The notes: generated by a model not told the origin, from the letters alone. Shown: positions 1-8,364, numbered from the stretch's first letter. The stretch is 58,575 bases of DNA from Oscillospiraceae bacterium (GCA_029007985.1 JAQXIW010000072.1:1-58575), one strand, 5' to 3'. Translations and numbers: made by a program.

Positions 1-381
1 ACCCGGTGTGAATTTGATTTCGCCTACCGGTACTTCTTCGCCCTTTGCCATAGCGATTGCCTTTGCGGCAGCTTCTTTATAGCCGTTTGAAGTAAGTGTA
101 GCGCCGGAAACGCCGTCAAATTCAGCCGACTGTGCTTTGAGTAAAGCAGCGTCGAGGTCTGCGAGTGCCACACCGCCGATTGAAGCGGTTTCATTTTCGC
201 CTGTGGATTCTACCGCGGTAATCTTTTTAGCGTCTGTTGTAATTGTAACAGAAACTTTACCGCCAAAGCCCTGAGCCTCGCCTGTGTATGTACCGGCTGT
301 GTAGAGCTTTTCGGAAGAACAACCCGCAAGCATTGAAACAGCCAAAGCGGCAGCAACTACGCCCGAAATGATTTTCTTCAT
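1..381 (-). CDS. FMN-binding domain lipoprotein, 3' end cut by the window
   Basis: About 127 residues are visible, reading off the left edge. The start has a signal peptide ending in a lipobox (residues SMLAGC), so the mature protein should be a lipoprotein outside the membrane. An FMN-binding (FMN_bind) domain follows, with the ApbE flavinylation motif FDGVSGATLTS; FMN would be joined to the Thr of SGAT. Two in-frame ATGs compete. The one at 381 lies 9 nt from AAGGAG (391-396) and is preferred over 387 at 3 nt. In Clostridia such domains often precede a flavocytochrome c or urocanate/fumarate reductase-like domain, but the rest lies outside the window. The LysR gene is divergent and may control it. 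The family is clear; the full product is not. Confidence 0.85.
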   Translation of the reverse strand, partial: MKKIISGVVAAALAVSMLAGCSSEKLYTAGTYTGEAQGFGGKVSVTITTDAKKITAVESTGENETASIGGVALADLDAALLKAQSAEFDGVSGATLTSNGYKEAAAKAIAMAKGEEVPVGEIKFTPG

Positions 382-517
382 TTTCATTTTCTCCTTATAA
401 TAATAGATATAAACAGTGAACATTTCACTTTACATAATTATAAACTAAGCTTATAATAAAATAAAGTCACAAAAAGTGCATTGTGATAAGCAATACTTAT
501 TATTGGGAGTAGCAAAA

Positions 518-1423
518 TTGCAAATACAACAGATAGAGGCCTTTGTAAATATTTATGTGACCCGCAGTTTTGCAAGAACGGCGGAAAGAATGTATCTCTC
601 TCAGTCGCGGATAAGCCAACAGCTGAAAAGCATGGAGTCCGAGCTGGGTATAAAGCTGTTTGAGAGGACAAACCACAAGGTTATACCGACGGAGCGGGGC
701 TCGGTGTTTTATTCATATGCTCAGAACATTCTCAATGTGTATAAAGAGGGCACGGAGCGGCTGAATGATCTAAAAAACGATTTTTACATTCACACCCAAT
801 CGGCGAACCATTTGAGCCCTATAAACAAGGCTTTGCTGATTTTGTCTTTTAACCACCCGAACGCGTCATATAAAATACTGAAACCGGTGTATCTCGACGG
901 GACGGTACCCTATGAAATAATGTCGCCGAGACATCTTCATCTTGTCAGAGAAAATCGGGTGACGGACGACAGAATAAACTTTTTTGACTTGGGTGAGCCT
1001 TATTACTCGGTAATTGTAAAAAACGGCAACCCTCTCTCTGAAAAAGAGATAATTACATTGGATGATGTGCGACACAAAAAAGTGTTGATGCTCATAAATA
1101 CCGGTGAGCAAAACAAATATAGCGGCCCGTATTTGGGCGAACTCAGAAAATATTTTGAAGAAAACGATACTGACTCAAAAGCCGTGGCTTCCGCCTCGGA
1201 TATGATGGCGGAATTGATATCTTCGGATTATGATACGGTTGCAATCGTGTCCAACAGCATAGCTATCACAAATGATATTCCGGTCAAAGCAATCCGACTG
1301 TATGTCCCGGGAGAACGGCATATAGGCTTTGCTTACATCGGAACGGCGACGGAATATATGACAGAATTTATGGAACTGGCTAAAAAGGGGCTGCAAGCGC
1401 AGGAAAACCAAAACTACCTTTGA
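518..1423 (+). CDS. LysR-family transcriptional regulator
   Basis: A 301-residue protein of normal LysR length. Residues 1-60 form the winged helix-turn-helix (QIEAFVNIYVTRSFARTAE, then LSQSRISQQLKSMESELG). The remainder is a weakly conserved effector-binding domain. The start is placed at TTG 518 because the family begins Met-x-x-x-Gln-Ile-x-x-Phe and GGGAG at 505-509 is 8 nt upstream; an upstream GTG at 476 would add residues with no family match. It is divergent from the FMN-binding lipoprotein across about 130 bp, the usual arrangement for a LysR regulator and its target. The inducer cannot be read from the sequence. Confidence 0.9.
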   Translation: MQIQQIEAFVNIYVTRSFARTAERMYLSQSRISQQLKSMESELGIKLFERTNHKVIPTERGSVFYSYAQNILNVYKEGTERLNDLKNDFYIHTQSANHLSPINKALLILSFNHPNASYKILKPVYLDGTVPYEIMSPRHLHLVRENRVTDDRINFFDLGEPYYSVIVKNGNPLSEKEIITLDDVRHKKVLMLINTGEQNKYSGPYLGELRKYFEENDTDSKAVASASDMMAELISSDYDTVAIVSNSIAITNDIPVKAIRLYVPGERHIGFAYIGTATEYMTEFMELAKKGLQAQENQNYL

Positions 1424-1434
1424 AGGCAAAAAAC

Positions 1435-1464
1435 GAAAAAGCCCCGACAAACAGGGGCTTTTTC
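1435..1464 (+). terminator. Rho-independent terminator after the LysR gene
   Basis: An 11-bp stem GAAAAAGCCCC / GGGGCTTTTTC closes an 8-nt loop 11 nt after the lysR stop. Its flanking A and T tracts could stop transcription in both directions. Confidence 0.85.
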
Positions 1465-1550
1465 TCCGTCTGCCGGGGAAATTTTCAGTTTGGTTAAAAC
1501 GGGAGAATTTGCATAACATTGTTTTATATAAATTGTGCGTCATCGAAAAA

Positions 1551-1576
1551 CAAAAAAGACAGTCTTGCGACTGTCT
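1551..1576 (-). terminator. Terminator of tRNA-Lys(CTT)
   Basis: On the minus strand the 8-bp stem AGACAGTC / GACTGTCT with a GCAA loop is followed by six Ts. It starts just past the encoded CCA end of the tRNA. Confidence 0.85.
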
Positions 1577-1577
1577 G

Positions 1578-1653
1578 TGGTGCACCATCAGGGACTCGAA
1601 CCCGGGACCCACTGATTAAGAGTCAGTTGCTCTACCAACTGAGCTAATGGTGC
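1578..1653 (-). tRNA. tRNA-Lys (anticodon CTT)
   Basis: A 76-nt cloverleaf on the minus strand. The acceptor stem is GCACCAT/ATGGTGC with discriminator A and an encoded CCA. The D arm is AGCTCAGTTGGTAGAGC, the anticodon loop CTCTTAA gives CTT, and the T arm GGGTTCGAGTCCC is intact. It reads codon AAG and has its own promoter and terminator. Confidence 0.97.
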
Positions 1654-1673
1654 ATATCGGTTAATGCTCAATT

Positions 1674-1701
1674 ATTATAGCACAAATTTTCAAAAATGCA
1701 A
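1674..1701 (-). promoter_or_regulatory. Promoter of tRNA-Lys(CTT)
   Basis: On the minus strand TTGCAT (1696-1701), a 16-bp gap and TATAAT (1674-1679) lie about 20 bp before the tRNA 5' end. Confidence 0.6.
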
Positions 1702-1747
1702 GCACTTTTTTGAAAAATATCAGAAATTTTCCAAAATATACCTTAAA

Positions 1748-1776
1748 ATATCAAGGCAGGCCCTGTCGAGCCTGCC
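1748..1776 (-). terminator. Probable terminator after the sugar amidotransferase gene
   Basis: A 7-bp stem GGCAGGC / GCCTGCC (1755-1761, 1770-1776) with an 8-nt loop lies just past the stop at 1784. The T tract on the minus strand is interrupted, so termination may be partial. Confidence 0.5.
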
Positions 1777-1783
1777 ATTGTTA

Positions 1784-2905
1784 TTATTTGTTTTCTTCCC
1801 AAATCGGGTGTTTGAGCACCCATCTGCCTGTTTCGTCTTTTTCAAATATGTCTCTGTTGTAGAATTTGTCGATGATTGCCCAGAATTCACTTTCGGTGTA
1901 ACCGCAGAAATCACAGAAATCGCGTACGCAGAGCACATCGAGGTCGTGATCGTGCGCCTTGATAATCGGGATAGCCTCTTCTCTTGTCATCATGCCGTAT
2001 CTGATGTAGCGGGCTGTGTAGTCCGTGGCGGCGGCGTGACCGAATTTAGGATATTTGAGCCATGAGTGAACAAGATACGCTCTTGAATCAATCTGGTCGA
2101 AGTTTTCGGCGTGGTGTGTTCTGTCCCATTCGTGCGTCAGATCGTGGAAGCCTCTCGACTTGGCGAGCTGATAGTTTTTGTATGAGTTCCAAGGCAGGAA
2201 GTAAGAGAGGTAAATCGGGTCGAGCTTTGCCAAATCTTCGCCCTCAGGGGCTTTTGTGAGGGCGAGCGCAGCCGGGTCTATGCCCAGAGCAAGCAACTCT
2301 GCCTCGTCCATACCGGAGGCAACGCCGTTTTCAACCTGACCTTTTGCAGAGTATGTTTCACCGTCGGAATTTCCGCCGTATTCGTAGGATACGTTCTCGC
2401 CGTAAACAAGCAGCATCGTGTTGAATTTGAGAGCCATGTGCAGCGGGAATGTATAAATATGGCGGTCGACATACCATGTCGGCTTGCCGTAGTTTTCAAA
2501 CATATATTTCATCAGGATTTTCTGCGTCTTTATATCTGGCTTGCAGCTGATAATCGGACAGCCGAATTCCTCGCTGATGTTTTTGAGATTGTGCTTGCCG
2601 GCCTCTGTCATCGGGAAGTTGTCCTCCACGCTGAACAGAATCGGGTTCATATGCATAACCTCTTTCATAATATAAACCTGGAAGTGACTGTCTTTACCGC
2701 CCGAAACCGCAATGGCGCAGTCGTACTGTCCCGGGCCGTTGCAGCCTCTGTACTTGTCGCAGAGTTCTTCAAACTCTTTCCATCTTGCGTCCCAATCCAC
2801 ATTTTTGCGGTTTTCGTAGTGTCTGCATGCAGAACATACGCCTTCCTCATCAAATGTGATGCCCGGTCTTGTGTCCGGCATTGTGCATTTCTTACAGTAT
2901 TTCAT
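1784..2905 (-). CDS. N-acetyl sugar amidotransferase (PseA/WbpG-like)
   Basis: A 373-residue member of the N-acetyl sugar amidotransferase family, PP-loop ATPases that turn an acetamido group of an activated sugar into an acetamidino group during glycan or flagellin-sugar synthesis. Seen: two N-terminal CxxC pairs (Cys4, Cys7, Cys24, Cys27), probably binding zinc, and the PP-loop SGGKDS at 68-73. The start is ATG 2905, 8 nt after AAGGAG; an upstream GTG (2914) overlaps that site and is less likely. Characterised enzymes such as WbpG work with a HisH-like glutaminase and a HisF-like subunit. Neither is adjacent here, and no other legionaminic, pseudaminic or flagellar gene is in view, so its substrate is unknown. 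Confidence 0.85.
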   Translation of the reverse strand: MKYCKKCTMPDTRPGITFDEEGVCSACRHYENRKNVDWDARWKEFEELCDKYRGCNGPGQYDCAIAVSGGKDSHFQVYIMKEVMHMNPILFSVEDNFPMTEAGKHNLKNISEEFGCPIISCKPDIKTQKILMKYMFENYGKPTWYVDRHIYTFPLHMALKFNTMLLVYGENVSYEYGGNSDGETYSAKGQVENGVASGMDEAELLALGIDPAALALTKAPEGEDLAKLDPIYLSYFLPWNSYKNYQLAKSRGFHDLTHEWDRTHHAENFDQIDSRAYLVHSWLKYPKFGHAAATDYTARYIRYGMMTREEAIPIIKAHDHDLDVLCVRDFCDFCGYTESEFWAIIDKFYNRDIFEKDETGRWVLKHPIWEENK

Positions 2906-2945
2906 ATAATTCACTCCTTTTTATACCGAATATAAATATGAGTGA

Positions 2946-2974
2946 ATTATACTATCACCGCAAAGAAATTTCAA
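2946..2974 (-). promoter_or_regulatory. Promoter of the sugar amidotransferase gene
   Basis: On the minus strand TTGAAA (2969-2974), 17 bp and TATAAT (2946-2951), about 40 bp before the start codon. Confidence 0.7.
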
Positions 2975-3081
2975 TACCGTGTACAAAAGATTTACAATAT
3001 GCTAAAATGTTGTTAAAACTTCGTACACAAATGTTGTATCAGTTATCCAAACGCAAATCTTTATTTTTGTATATAATAATT

Positions 3082-3369
3082 ATGAAATTTTACTGCATAA
3101 AAATTATCTTAATATTTTATATTTTTGTCAACTTACTTACATTTTTTCTGTTTTTTGCAGACAAGCGAAAAGCCGTAAAGGGCAAGTGGCGAATAAGCGA
3201 AAAAACCTTGCTTTTGCTGTGTTTTTTCGGCGGCGCTCTGGGCGGTTTTGCCGCTATGAAACTGTTTCGACACAAGACGAAAAAGCGGTATTTTTACGCC
3301 GTAATCATACTTTCATTGCTGTGTCAGTTTGCGCTGTGTTATTTTCGGGCAAAAAAATATATTGTTTGA
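3082..3369 (+). CDS. DUF1294 small membrane protein
   Basis: A 95-residue protein with an N-terminal hydrophobic segment (about residues 6-24), the DUF1294 core with FADKRKAVKGKWRISE, a second segment LLLLCFFGGALGGF, then MKLFRHKTKK before a last hydrophobic stretch. The basic motif between membrane segments is typical of the family, whose function is unknown. The start at ATG 3082 fits the family length but has no clear Shine-Dalgarno sequence; an in-frame start further upstream is possible. It stands alone, 54 bp before the HerA-like gene on the same strand. Confidence 0.75.
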   Translation: MKFYCIKIILIFYIFVNLLTFFLFFADKRKAVKGKWRISEKTLLLLCFFGGALGGFAAMKLFRHKTKKRYFYAVIILSLLCQFALCYFRAKKYIV

Positions 3370-3423
3370 ATATTGAAAATAAATATTATATAATAACATC
3401 ATAAAGTAAACGAGGTGACGAAT

Positions 3424-5100
3424 ATGTATAAAGACGGCGCAATTTTAATGGGCAAAGGCGAAAAGGAGCGGATACTTTTGCCTTCCATGGCAAACAGACA
3501 CGGTCTTATTGCCGGCGCGACGGGCACGGGCAAAACAATCACGCTTAAAGTGATGGCAGAGAGCTTTGCCTCTATGGGCGTGCCTGTTTTTTTAGCCGAC
3601 ATCAAGGGCGATTTGGCGGGTATGCCTTTCAAGGGCAAAACCAACGACAAAATAAAAAGCCGCTTGGACGGCATGGGAATAGAAGATTTTGAATTTGACA
3701 ATTTCCCTGTCAGATTTTGGGACGTATACGGCGAAAAAGGGCACCCGGTCAGAGCCACTATTTCCGATGTGGGCCCTGTGATGCTGGCGAGAATTTTGGA
3801 TTTGAACGAAACCCAGTCGGGTATTCTCAACATAACTTTCAGAGTTGCCGACGAAAACGGCTGGCTGCTTTTGGATATAAAGGATTTGAGAGCGATGCTG
3901 CAATATGTGTCTAAAAACGCAAAAGAGCTGTCTCTCAAATACGGCAACATCACCGCACAATCGGTCAGCGCAATTATGAGAAGTCTCTTGTCATTGGAAG
4001 ACGCCGGCGGCAATCTGTTTTTCGGCGAGCCTATGCTGGATGTCCGCGACTGGATGGTAAAAAGCTACGACGGCAAGGGCATGATAAATATTCTGCACTG
4101 CGAAAAGCTGTTTACAAAGCCTCTGCTCTACTCCACATTTTTGCTGTGGATGATGAGCGAGCTGTATGAGCTGTTGCCGGAAAAAGGCGATTGCGACAAG
4201 CCCGAAATAGTATTTTTCTTTGACGAAGCCCATCTTCTTTTTGAGGACGCACCGAAAGCACTTTTACAGAAAATCGAGCAGACGGTCAGACTTATTCGCT
4301 CAAAGGGCGTCGGAGTCTATTTCATCACACAGAGCCCGACGGACATTCCGGATTCCATATTGGCACAGCTGGGCAACCGCGTTCAGCATGCTTTGCGAGC
4401 CTACACGCCTGCCGAGCAGAAAAAAGTCAAGGTGGCGGCGGATACATTCAGGGCAAATCCGAATTTTTCAACATTTGACGCCATTACCGAATTGAACACC
4501 GGCGAGGCGCTTGTCTCTTTTCTCGATTCAAAGGGTGCGCCGGGCATAGTGGAGAGAGTCACAATTCTGCCGCCGCAGAGCCGCATGGGCGCAATAGAGG
4601 ACGACGAGCGAATCGGCGTAATGCAGTCCGACGGAATGGGCACAAAATACGATGTGGCAATCGACAGAGAATCCGCCTATGAAATAATGAACAGCATCAC
4701 CGAGCTGGAGACAGTACAAATCGAAAGCACGGCGGAGGCAATAAAGAAAAATCAAAACGACATCGAGCTGACATTTGAAGACGTGACCGAGCTGCAAAAG
4801 AAAATTGAGGCCGAAGAGGCAAAACGCCAAAAGCGGTATGAAAAAGAACTGGCCGCACGGCAGAAAAAGGCGCAAAAAGAGGCCGAAAAGCGCAAAAAAC
4901 AGCTGGAAAAACTGTTGACAAACGCCGCCGGCGCACGGACTGTAACAATGATAAACAACACCATTAAACGCCCGGTGACAAAAAATCAAACCGCGGTTCA
5001 GAAGAGTATAAACTCAGCCATCAATTCGACGATGAGAACCGTCGGCAGACAGACATCGCAAAATATTGTCAGGGGTATTTTGGGCAATTTGCTGAAATAA
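3424..5100 (+). CDS. HerA-like ATPase of the DUF853 family (YjgR-like)
   Basis: A 558-residue P-loop ATPase of the HerA/FtsK superfamily. The Walker A motif GATGTGKT is at residues 31-38 and the Walker B strand is IVFFFDEAH near 265. The C-terminal third is highly charged, with a Lys/Glu-rich predicted coiled coil (EEAKRQKRYEKELAARQKK) and a basic end. The start at ATG 3424 is set by GAGGTG at 3412-3417. The family pumps or moves along DNA in some relatives, but DUF853 members have no proven job. No nuclease or NurA partner is adjacent, so this is a solo copy ending in its own terminator. Confidence 0.88.
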   Translation: MYKDGAILMGKGEKERILLPSMANRHGLIAGATGTGKTITLKVMAESFASMGVPVFLADIKGDLAGMPFKGKTNDKIKSRLDGMGIEDFEFDNFPVRFWDVYGEKGHPVRATISDVGPVMLARILDLNETQSGILNITFRVADENGWLLLDIKDLRAMLQYVSKNAKELSLKYGNITAQSVSAIMRSLLSLEDAGGNLFFGEPMLDVRDWMVKSYDGKGMINILHCEKLFTKPLLYSTFLLWMMSELYELLPEKGDCDKPEIVFFFDEAHLLFEDAPKALLQKIEQTVRLIRSKGVGVYFITQSPTDIPDSILAQLGNRVQHALRAYTPAEQKKVKVAADTFRANPNFSTFDAITELNTGEALVSFLDSKGAPGIVERVTILPPQSRMGAIEDDERIGVMQSDGMGTKYDVAIDRESAYEIMNSITELETVQIESTAEAIKKNQNDIELTFEDVTELQKKIEAEEAKRQKRYEKELAARQKKAQKEAEKRKKQLEKLLTNAAGARTVTMINNTIKRPVTKNQTAVQKSINSAINSTMRTVGRQTSQNIVRGILGNLLK

Positions 5101-5106
5101 AAATAT

Positions 5107-5137
5107 GCGATAGACCGCTTTGGTCTATCGCTTTTTT
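5107..5137 (+). terminator. Terminator between the HerA-like gene and yfcE
   Basis: A 10-bp perfect stem GCGATAGACC / GGTCTATCGC with a 5-nt loop and six Ts. A-rich sequence on the other side makes it likely to work for both converging genes. Confidence 0.9.
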
Positions 5138-5141
5138 GTTG

Positions 5142-5618
5142 TCATATTTCTCTGTGGTAGAAAACCGGCCGAGTGCCGTCAAAATCCATAATTCCGTAAC
5201 AGGAAAAAGGATTTGCCGCCGACGGCATAACGCTGCCCGGATTAAACAGATATTTGCCGTCTAAGTATTCGTAATACCGAATGTGCGTGTGGCCGAAAAG
5301 CGCTATGTCGACCTTTAATTCCAGACAGGCTTTGCGAATCGGCAGATAGTCCAGCTTTACATAGTATCCGTCGCCGTGGCACAGCATAACTCTGTACCCT
5401 TTTATGTCGATGATTTCGTTTGTGGGTACATTCTTGTTGACATCGCAGTTGCCGGCAACGGCGATGATGTTCAAATCCGGCCTTTGAGATTTTAATACCA
5501 TTACATCATTCAAACCATCACCTAAAAAAAAGATATTTTTTATGTCCGGCTCGCTGTCCAGCACTCTATACAGATAGTTCTTATAGCCGTGTGTGTCGCT
5601 GATTACAAGATATTTCAT
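5142..5618 (-). CDS. YfcE/MJ0936-family metallophosphoesterase
   Basis: A 158-residue calcineurin-like phosphoesterase. All metal-binding blocks are present in order: SDTHG (8-12), FLGDG (31-35), AGNCD, LCHGD and GHTHI. Family members hydrolyse phosphodiesters in vitro with Mn or Ni; the natural substrate is not settled. It is the last gene of the long minus-strand operon, and its ATG overlaps the rsmI stop by 4 nt, implying coupled translation. Confidence 0.88.
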   Translation of the reverse strand: MKYLVISDTHGYKNYLYRVLDSEPDIKNIFFLGDGLNDVMVLKSQRPDLNIIAVAGNCDVNKNVPTNEIIDIKGYRVMLCHGDGYYVKLDYLPIRKACLELKVDIALFGHTHIRYYEYLDGKYLFNPGSVMPSAANPFSCYGIMDFDGTRPVFYHREI

Positions 5619-6457
5619 TGCCTGTTTTCCCTTTGATTTTGAATTGCTTTATACACTTCGCTCTTTGAAAACGGCGTACCCGACCGCACGGTTTTTGCCG
5701 CCTCGGACACCGACGCACCGCCGTCGATGAGGGCAAGGGCTTTTTGCGTCAGAGAGTCCAGGGTTATTTCCTCACTCTCGGCCTTTTTACAGCCCTCTAC
5801 GATGAGCACAAACTCACCTTTCGGCGTGTTTTCCGAATAGTAATCGTAGGCCTCGCCGACCGTAGTGAGTTTTATTTCTTCGTGCAGTTTTGTCAGTTCT
5901 CGGGCAACGGTGAGTTTTCGCTCTCTGCCGAAATATTCACAGAAGTCGCCGAGTGTCCTCAAAAGCTTGTGGGGAGCCTCGTAAAAAATCATTGTGCGCT
6001 TTTCATACTGTACGTCCTTGAGATGCTCTATACGCTGTTTTTTCACTACGGACAAAAAACCCTCGAAAGTAAATCTGCCCGTATCCTGACCGGACACCGA
6101 CAAAGCGGTTATAACAGCCGACGGGCCCGGTATAGGCACGAGCTTAATACCCGCCCGATGAGCCTGTTTTACCAAGATTTCGCCCGGGTCGGAAATACAG
6201 GGCGTGCCGGCGTCGGAGCATACGGCACAGGATTCGCCGGCGAGCACTCTATCAATAATTAAGTCGCCTTTTGAAAAATTGTGCTCATAGTAGCTCAAAA
6301 GCGGTTTTTTAATCCCGAAGTGATTGAGCAGCTTCACGGTCACTCGCGTGTCCTCCGCCACAACAAAGTCGGATTCTTCAAATGCCCGGCGCATTCGTGG
6401 GGTCAAATCCCCCAGGTTGCCGATAGGCGTGCCGACAATAAATATTTTACCAGCCAT
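5615..6457 (-). CDS. rsmI: 16S rRNA (cytidine1402-2'-O)-methyltransferase
   Basis: A 280-residue protein of normal RsmI length. It has the N-terminal signature GTPIGNLGDLTPR, the tetrapyrrole-methylase fold motif AEDTRVTVKLLNHFGI and the S-adenosylmethionine loop GPSAVITALSVSG. It methylates the 2'-OH of C1402 in the ribosomal P site. AAGGAG precedes ATG 6457 and lies in the end of trmN6. The trmN6-rsmI pair matches the yabB-yabC neighbourhood of Bacillus; the small GIY-YIG gene that sits between them there is absent. Confidence 0.95.
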   Translation of the reverse strand: MAGKIFIVGTPIGNLGDLTPRMRRAFEESDFVVAEDTRVTVKLLNHFGIKKPLLSYYEHNFSKGDLIIDRVLAGESCAVCSDAGTPCISDPGEILVKQAHRAGIKLVPIPGPSAVITALSVSGQDTGRFTFEGFLSVVKKQRIEHLKDVQYEKRTMIFYEAPHKLLRTLGDFCEYFGRERKLTVARELTKLHEEIKLTTVGEAYDYYSENTPKGEFVLIVEGCKKAESEEITLDSLTQKALALIDGGASVSEAAKTVRSGTPFSKSEVYKAIQNQRENRQ

Positions 6458-6460
6458 GGT

Positions 6461-7174
6461 TTACTCCTTGTTTATGTTTTTGCCGTAGATAGAAAGTATT
6501 TCATCGGAAAATCCGCCGTTTGCGTTTTCCATAATCAAATCCGGCATTAAGGTGAGCGAAGCGCCGCCGTTTTTTCTGCCGTCCACCAAAACGAGCCAAG
6601 GGGCGTCGTCGTGGGTGCGCTGTTTTACAAACCTTATTACTTTCGGCTCAATGCGGTTTTGCTTCATGGCGTATATGACGGTCGCCAGCCGGGACGGTCT
6701 CTGGCAGACGCAGAGCTTGCCGTTATCTTTCAAAAGTCGGAACGCCGCCTTTGCCACATCGAAATCAGTCAATGTGAATTGGTGTCTGAAACTCGCCTTT
6801 TTTTCGTCATCCTTGGGTTTGCCCCGGGTGAAATAGGGCGGATTGCAGGTGACGACATCAAATTGAATGTCGGTTTTCCATTCCCTTATATCCGCATTTA
6901 CCGCCGTGATATTTTCGGCGCCGTTGAGTTTTATGCTCTCGTTTGTCAGCCGGGTGCCCTCGGCGTCTATTTCCAGGGCGACCGCCTTTCCCCTGTGGCC
7001 GAAATCATACCATCTAAGCGGTATTATCCCACAGCCGGAGCCTATATCAAGCGCCGACTGCCGATATTTTACCCCCGCAAAATGCGACAGCAAAAAGGCG
7101 TCCGTGCCGAAACGGTGCGTTTTGTTAATGCACACTTTTGTGCCGTGTGCCAGCAATTCGGTAGTGTATTCCAT
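6461..7174 (-). CDS. trmN6: tRNA1(Val) A37 N6-methyltransferase family protein (TrmN6/YabB)
   Basis: A 237-residue class I methyltransferase. Motif I is DIGSGCGIIPLRW (about residues 40-52) and the amino-methyltransferase motif IV is NPPYF (about 111-115). NPPY plus this length and the neighbour rsmI point to the YfiC/YabB group, which methylates A37 of a tRNA. The substrate is inferred from the family. No good Shine-Dalgarno lies before ATG 7174; instead an inverted repeat (7186-7217) sits directly upstream, so translation may be weak or structure-dependent. Confidence 0.85.
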   Translation of the reverse strand: MEYTTELLAHGTKVCINKTHRFGTDAFLLSHFAGVKYRQSALDIGSGCGIIPLRWYDFGHRGKAVALEIDAEGTRLTNESIKLNGAENITAVNADIREWKTDIQFDVVTCNPPYFTRGKPKDDEKKASFRHQFTLTDFDVAKAAFRLLKDNGKLCVCQRPSRLATVIYAMKQNRIEPKVIRFVKQRTHDDAPWLVLVDGRKNGGASLTLMPDLIMENANGGFSDEILSIYGKNINKE

Positions 7175-7180
7175 ATCTTT

Positions 7181-7217
7181 TGAAAATATGGCTCAAATCA
7201 AAGGAAATGAGCCATAT
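7181..7217 (-). terminator. Inverted repeat between the DUF4015 gene and trmN6
   Basis: A 10-bp perfect stem ATATGGCTCA / TGAGCCATAT (7186-7195, 7208-7217) with a 12-nt loop. On the minus strand only TTTTC follows, so it could be a leaky internal terminator, an RNA processing site or a cover for trmN6 initiation. Confidence 0.45.
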
Positions 7218-7220
7218 ATG

Positions 7221-8354
7221 CTAATTTACAAAATAGTTGTCGAGATATGCTTTTGCCGCGGTGTTGTCTGCACCGTTTACCCACAAAGTCAGGGAAATTA
7301 TTTCCTCCGGCTTTGTCCGGTTTAAGTATTCCGCCGCCTGCGATACGTCCGTGCCGCTTTCCGCCGTGACGATTATGTTTTCCGCGCCCAGCCGATACGG
7401 GTGAACAAGATATTGGGCGTAGCTGCCGTTTGAATCCACAGCCGAATATTCAATCTGCCATGCGGAATATCCGCCCTTTGCGGAAATTTTAGCTTTTAAT
7501 GTCTTGATTAAGGATTTCATCGCCGCCAATACCCGGTCTTCGCTTGCGCCGAAATCTCTCTTGTCGAGAGAATAGCCCGTCGGTGTGCAGAAACCGGCGA
7601 AAATAAACTCTTTAATTCCCTTTGACAAAAGCTCGTCCGTCAAGTCCTTGATGTAGGTCTGCATAATTACAGACGCCGGGTTTGCCCAAGGTTTGCCGCC
7701 GAGAGCCGCCGAAGAATCCAGCCATCTCGTGTCTGTACCGATGTACATCACGGCGGTGCTTCTCTCAATGTTTGAAATGAGGCTGTCCTCAAAAGCGTAT
7801 ATTCTCGCCGCCGGGGCAATGCTGTTTTCGGCGCATTTTTTAACCAGCAATTCAATGTCAATTACGGCGTCGGCTTTCAGCTGCCGGCCGTATTGATTTT
7901 CGGAATTGTATAAAATGTTGCCCTTGGAATCCTTGGCGTCAAAGACCAGACAGTTTGCGCCGAGGGCTTTTGCCTTGCCTATTTCTGCGTCTATTCCCGA
8001 CTCGTCGGTCAGCGAAGAAGCGGCGGAATAGTAATAAACGCGCGCTTTTGCCACAATAGCCTGTGAGAAATCGCCGCCGTCCGAGGAAGACCGTACAATT
8101 TCCGAAACCGGTGTTTCAGACGATGTATCCGAAACCGTGCTCTCTACCGCGCCGGCCGGGGTGGAATTTGGTTTGTTTTTATTGTTTTCAACTCTGTTCA
8201 GTACAAATTTTGTCCGCAAAAAACCGACGGCGACGATTGCAGCCGCAGCCCCGATAAGAGCGAGAATTTTGTATATTCGGTCGTTTTTGACTCTGTTGCC
8301 CCTGCGGTTTGTTTTGTATCTGATGATTTTAACAGGTTTTTCTTTTCTTGCCAT
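7221..8354 (-). CDS. DUF4015 putative glycosidase-like exported protein
   Basis: A 377-residue protein with a basic cytosolic start, one membrane anchor (about residues 29-46, YKILALIGAAAAIVAVGFL), an Asn/Pro/Ser/Thr-rich linker (50-90) and an extracytosolic DUF4015 domain, a TIM-barrel related to glycoside hydrolases. Typical blocks are ARVYYYSAAS, GANCLVFDAKDSKGNI and a late LTLWVNGADN. No catalytic residues have been established for the family. The start has AAGGA before ATG 8354. It lies 10 bp after the rnfA-like gene in one operon. Whether it functions with those membrane proteins or with the cell wall cannot be read from the sequence. Confidence 0.8.
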   Translation of the reverse strand: MARKEKPVKIIRYKTNRRGNRVKNDRIYKILALIGAAAAIVAVGFLRTKFVLNRVENNKNKPNSTPAGAVESTVSDTSSETPVSEIVRSSSDGGDFSQAIVAKARVYYYSAASSLTDESGIDAEIGKAKALGANCLVFDAKDSKGNILYNSENQYGRQLKADAVIDIELLVKKCAENSIAPAARIYAFEDSLISNIERSTAVMYIGTDTRWLDSSAALGGKPWANPASVIMQTYIKDLTDELLSKGIKEFIFAGFCTPTGYSLDKRDFGASEDRVLAAMKSLIKTLKAKISAKGGYSAWQIEYSAVDSNGSYAQYLVHPYRLGAENIIVTAESGTDVSQAAEYLNRTKPEEIISLTLWVNGADNTAAKAYLDNYFVN

Positions 8355-8364
8355 TTGTCGTTCC

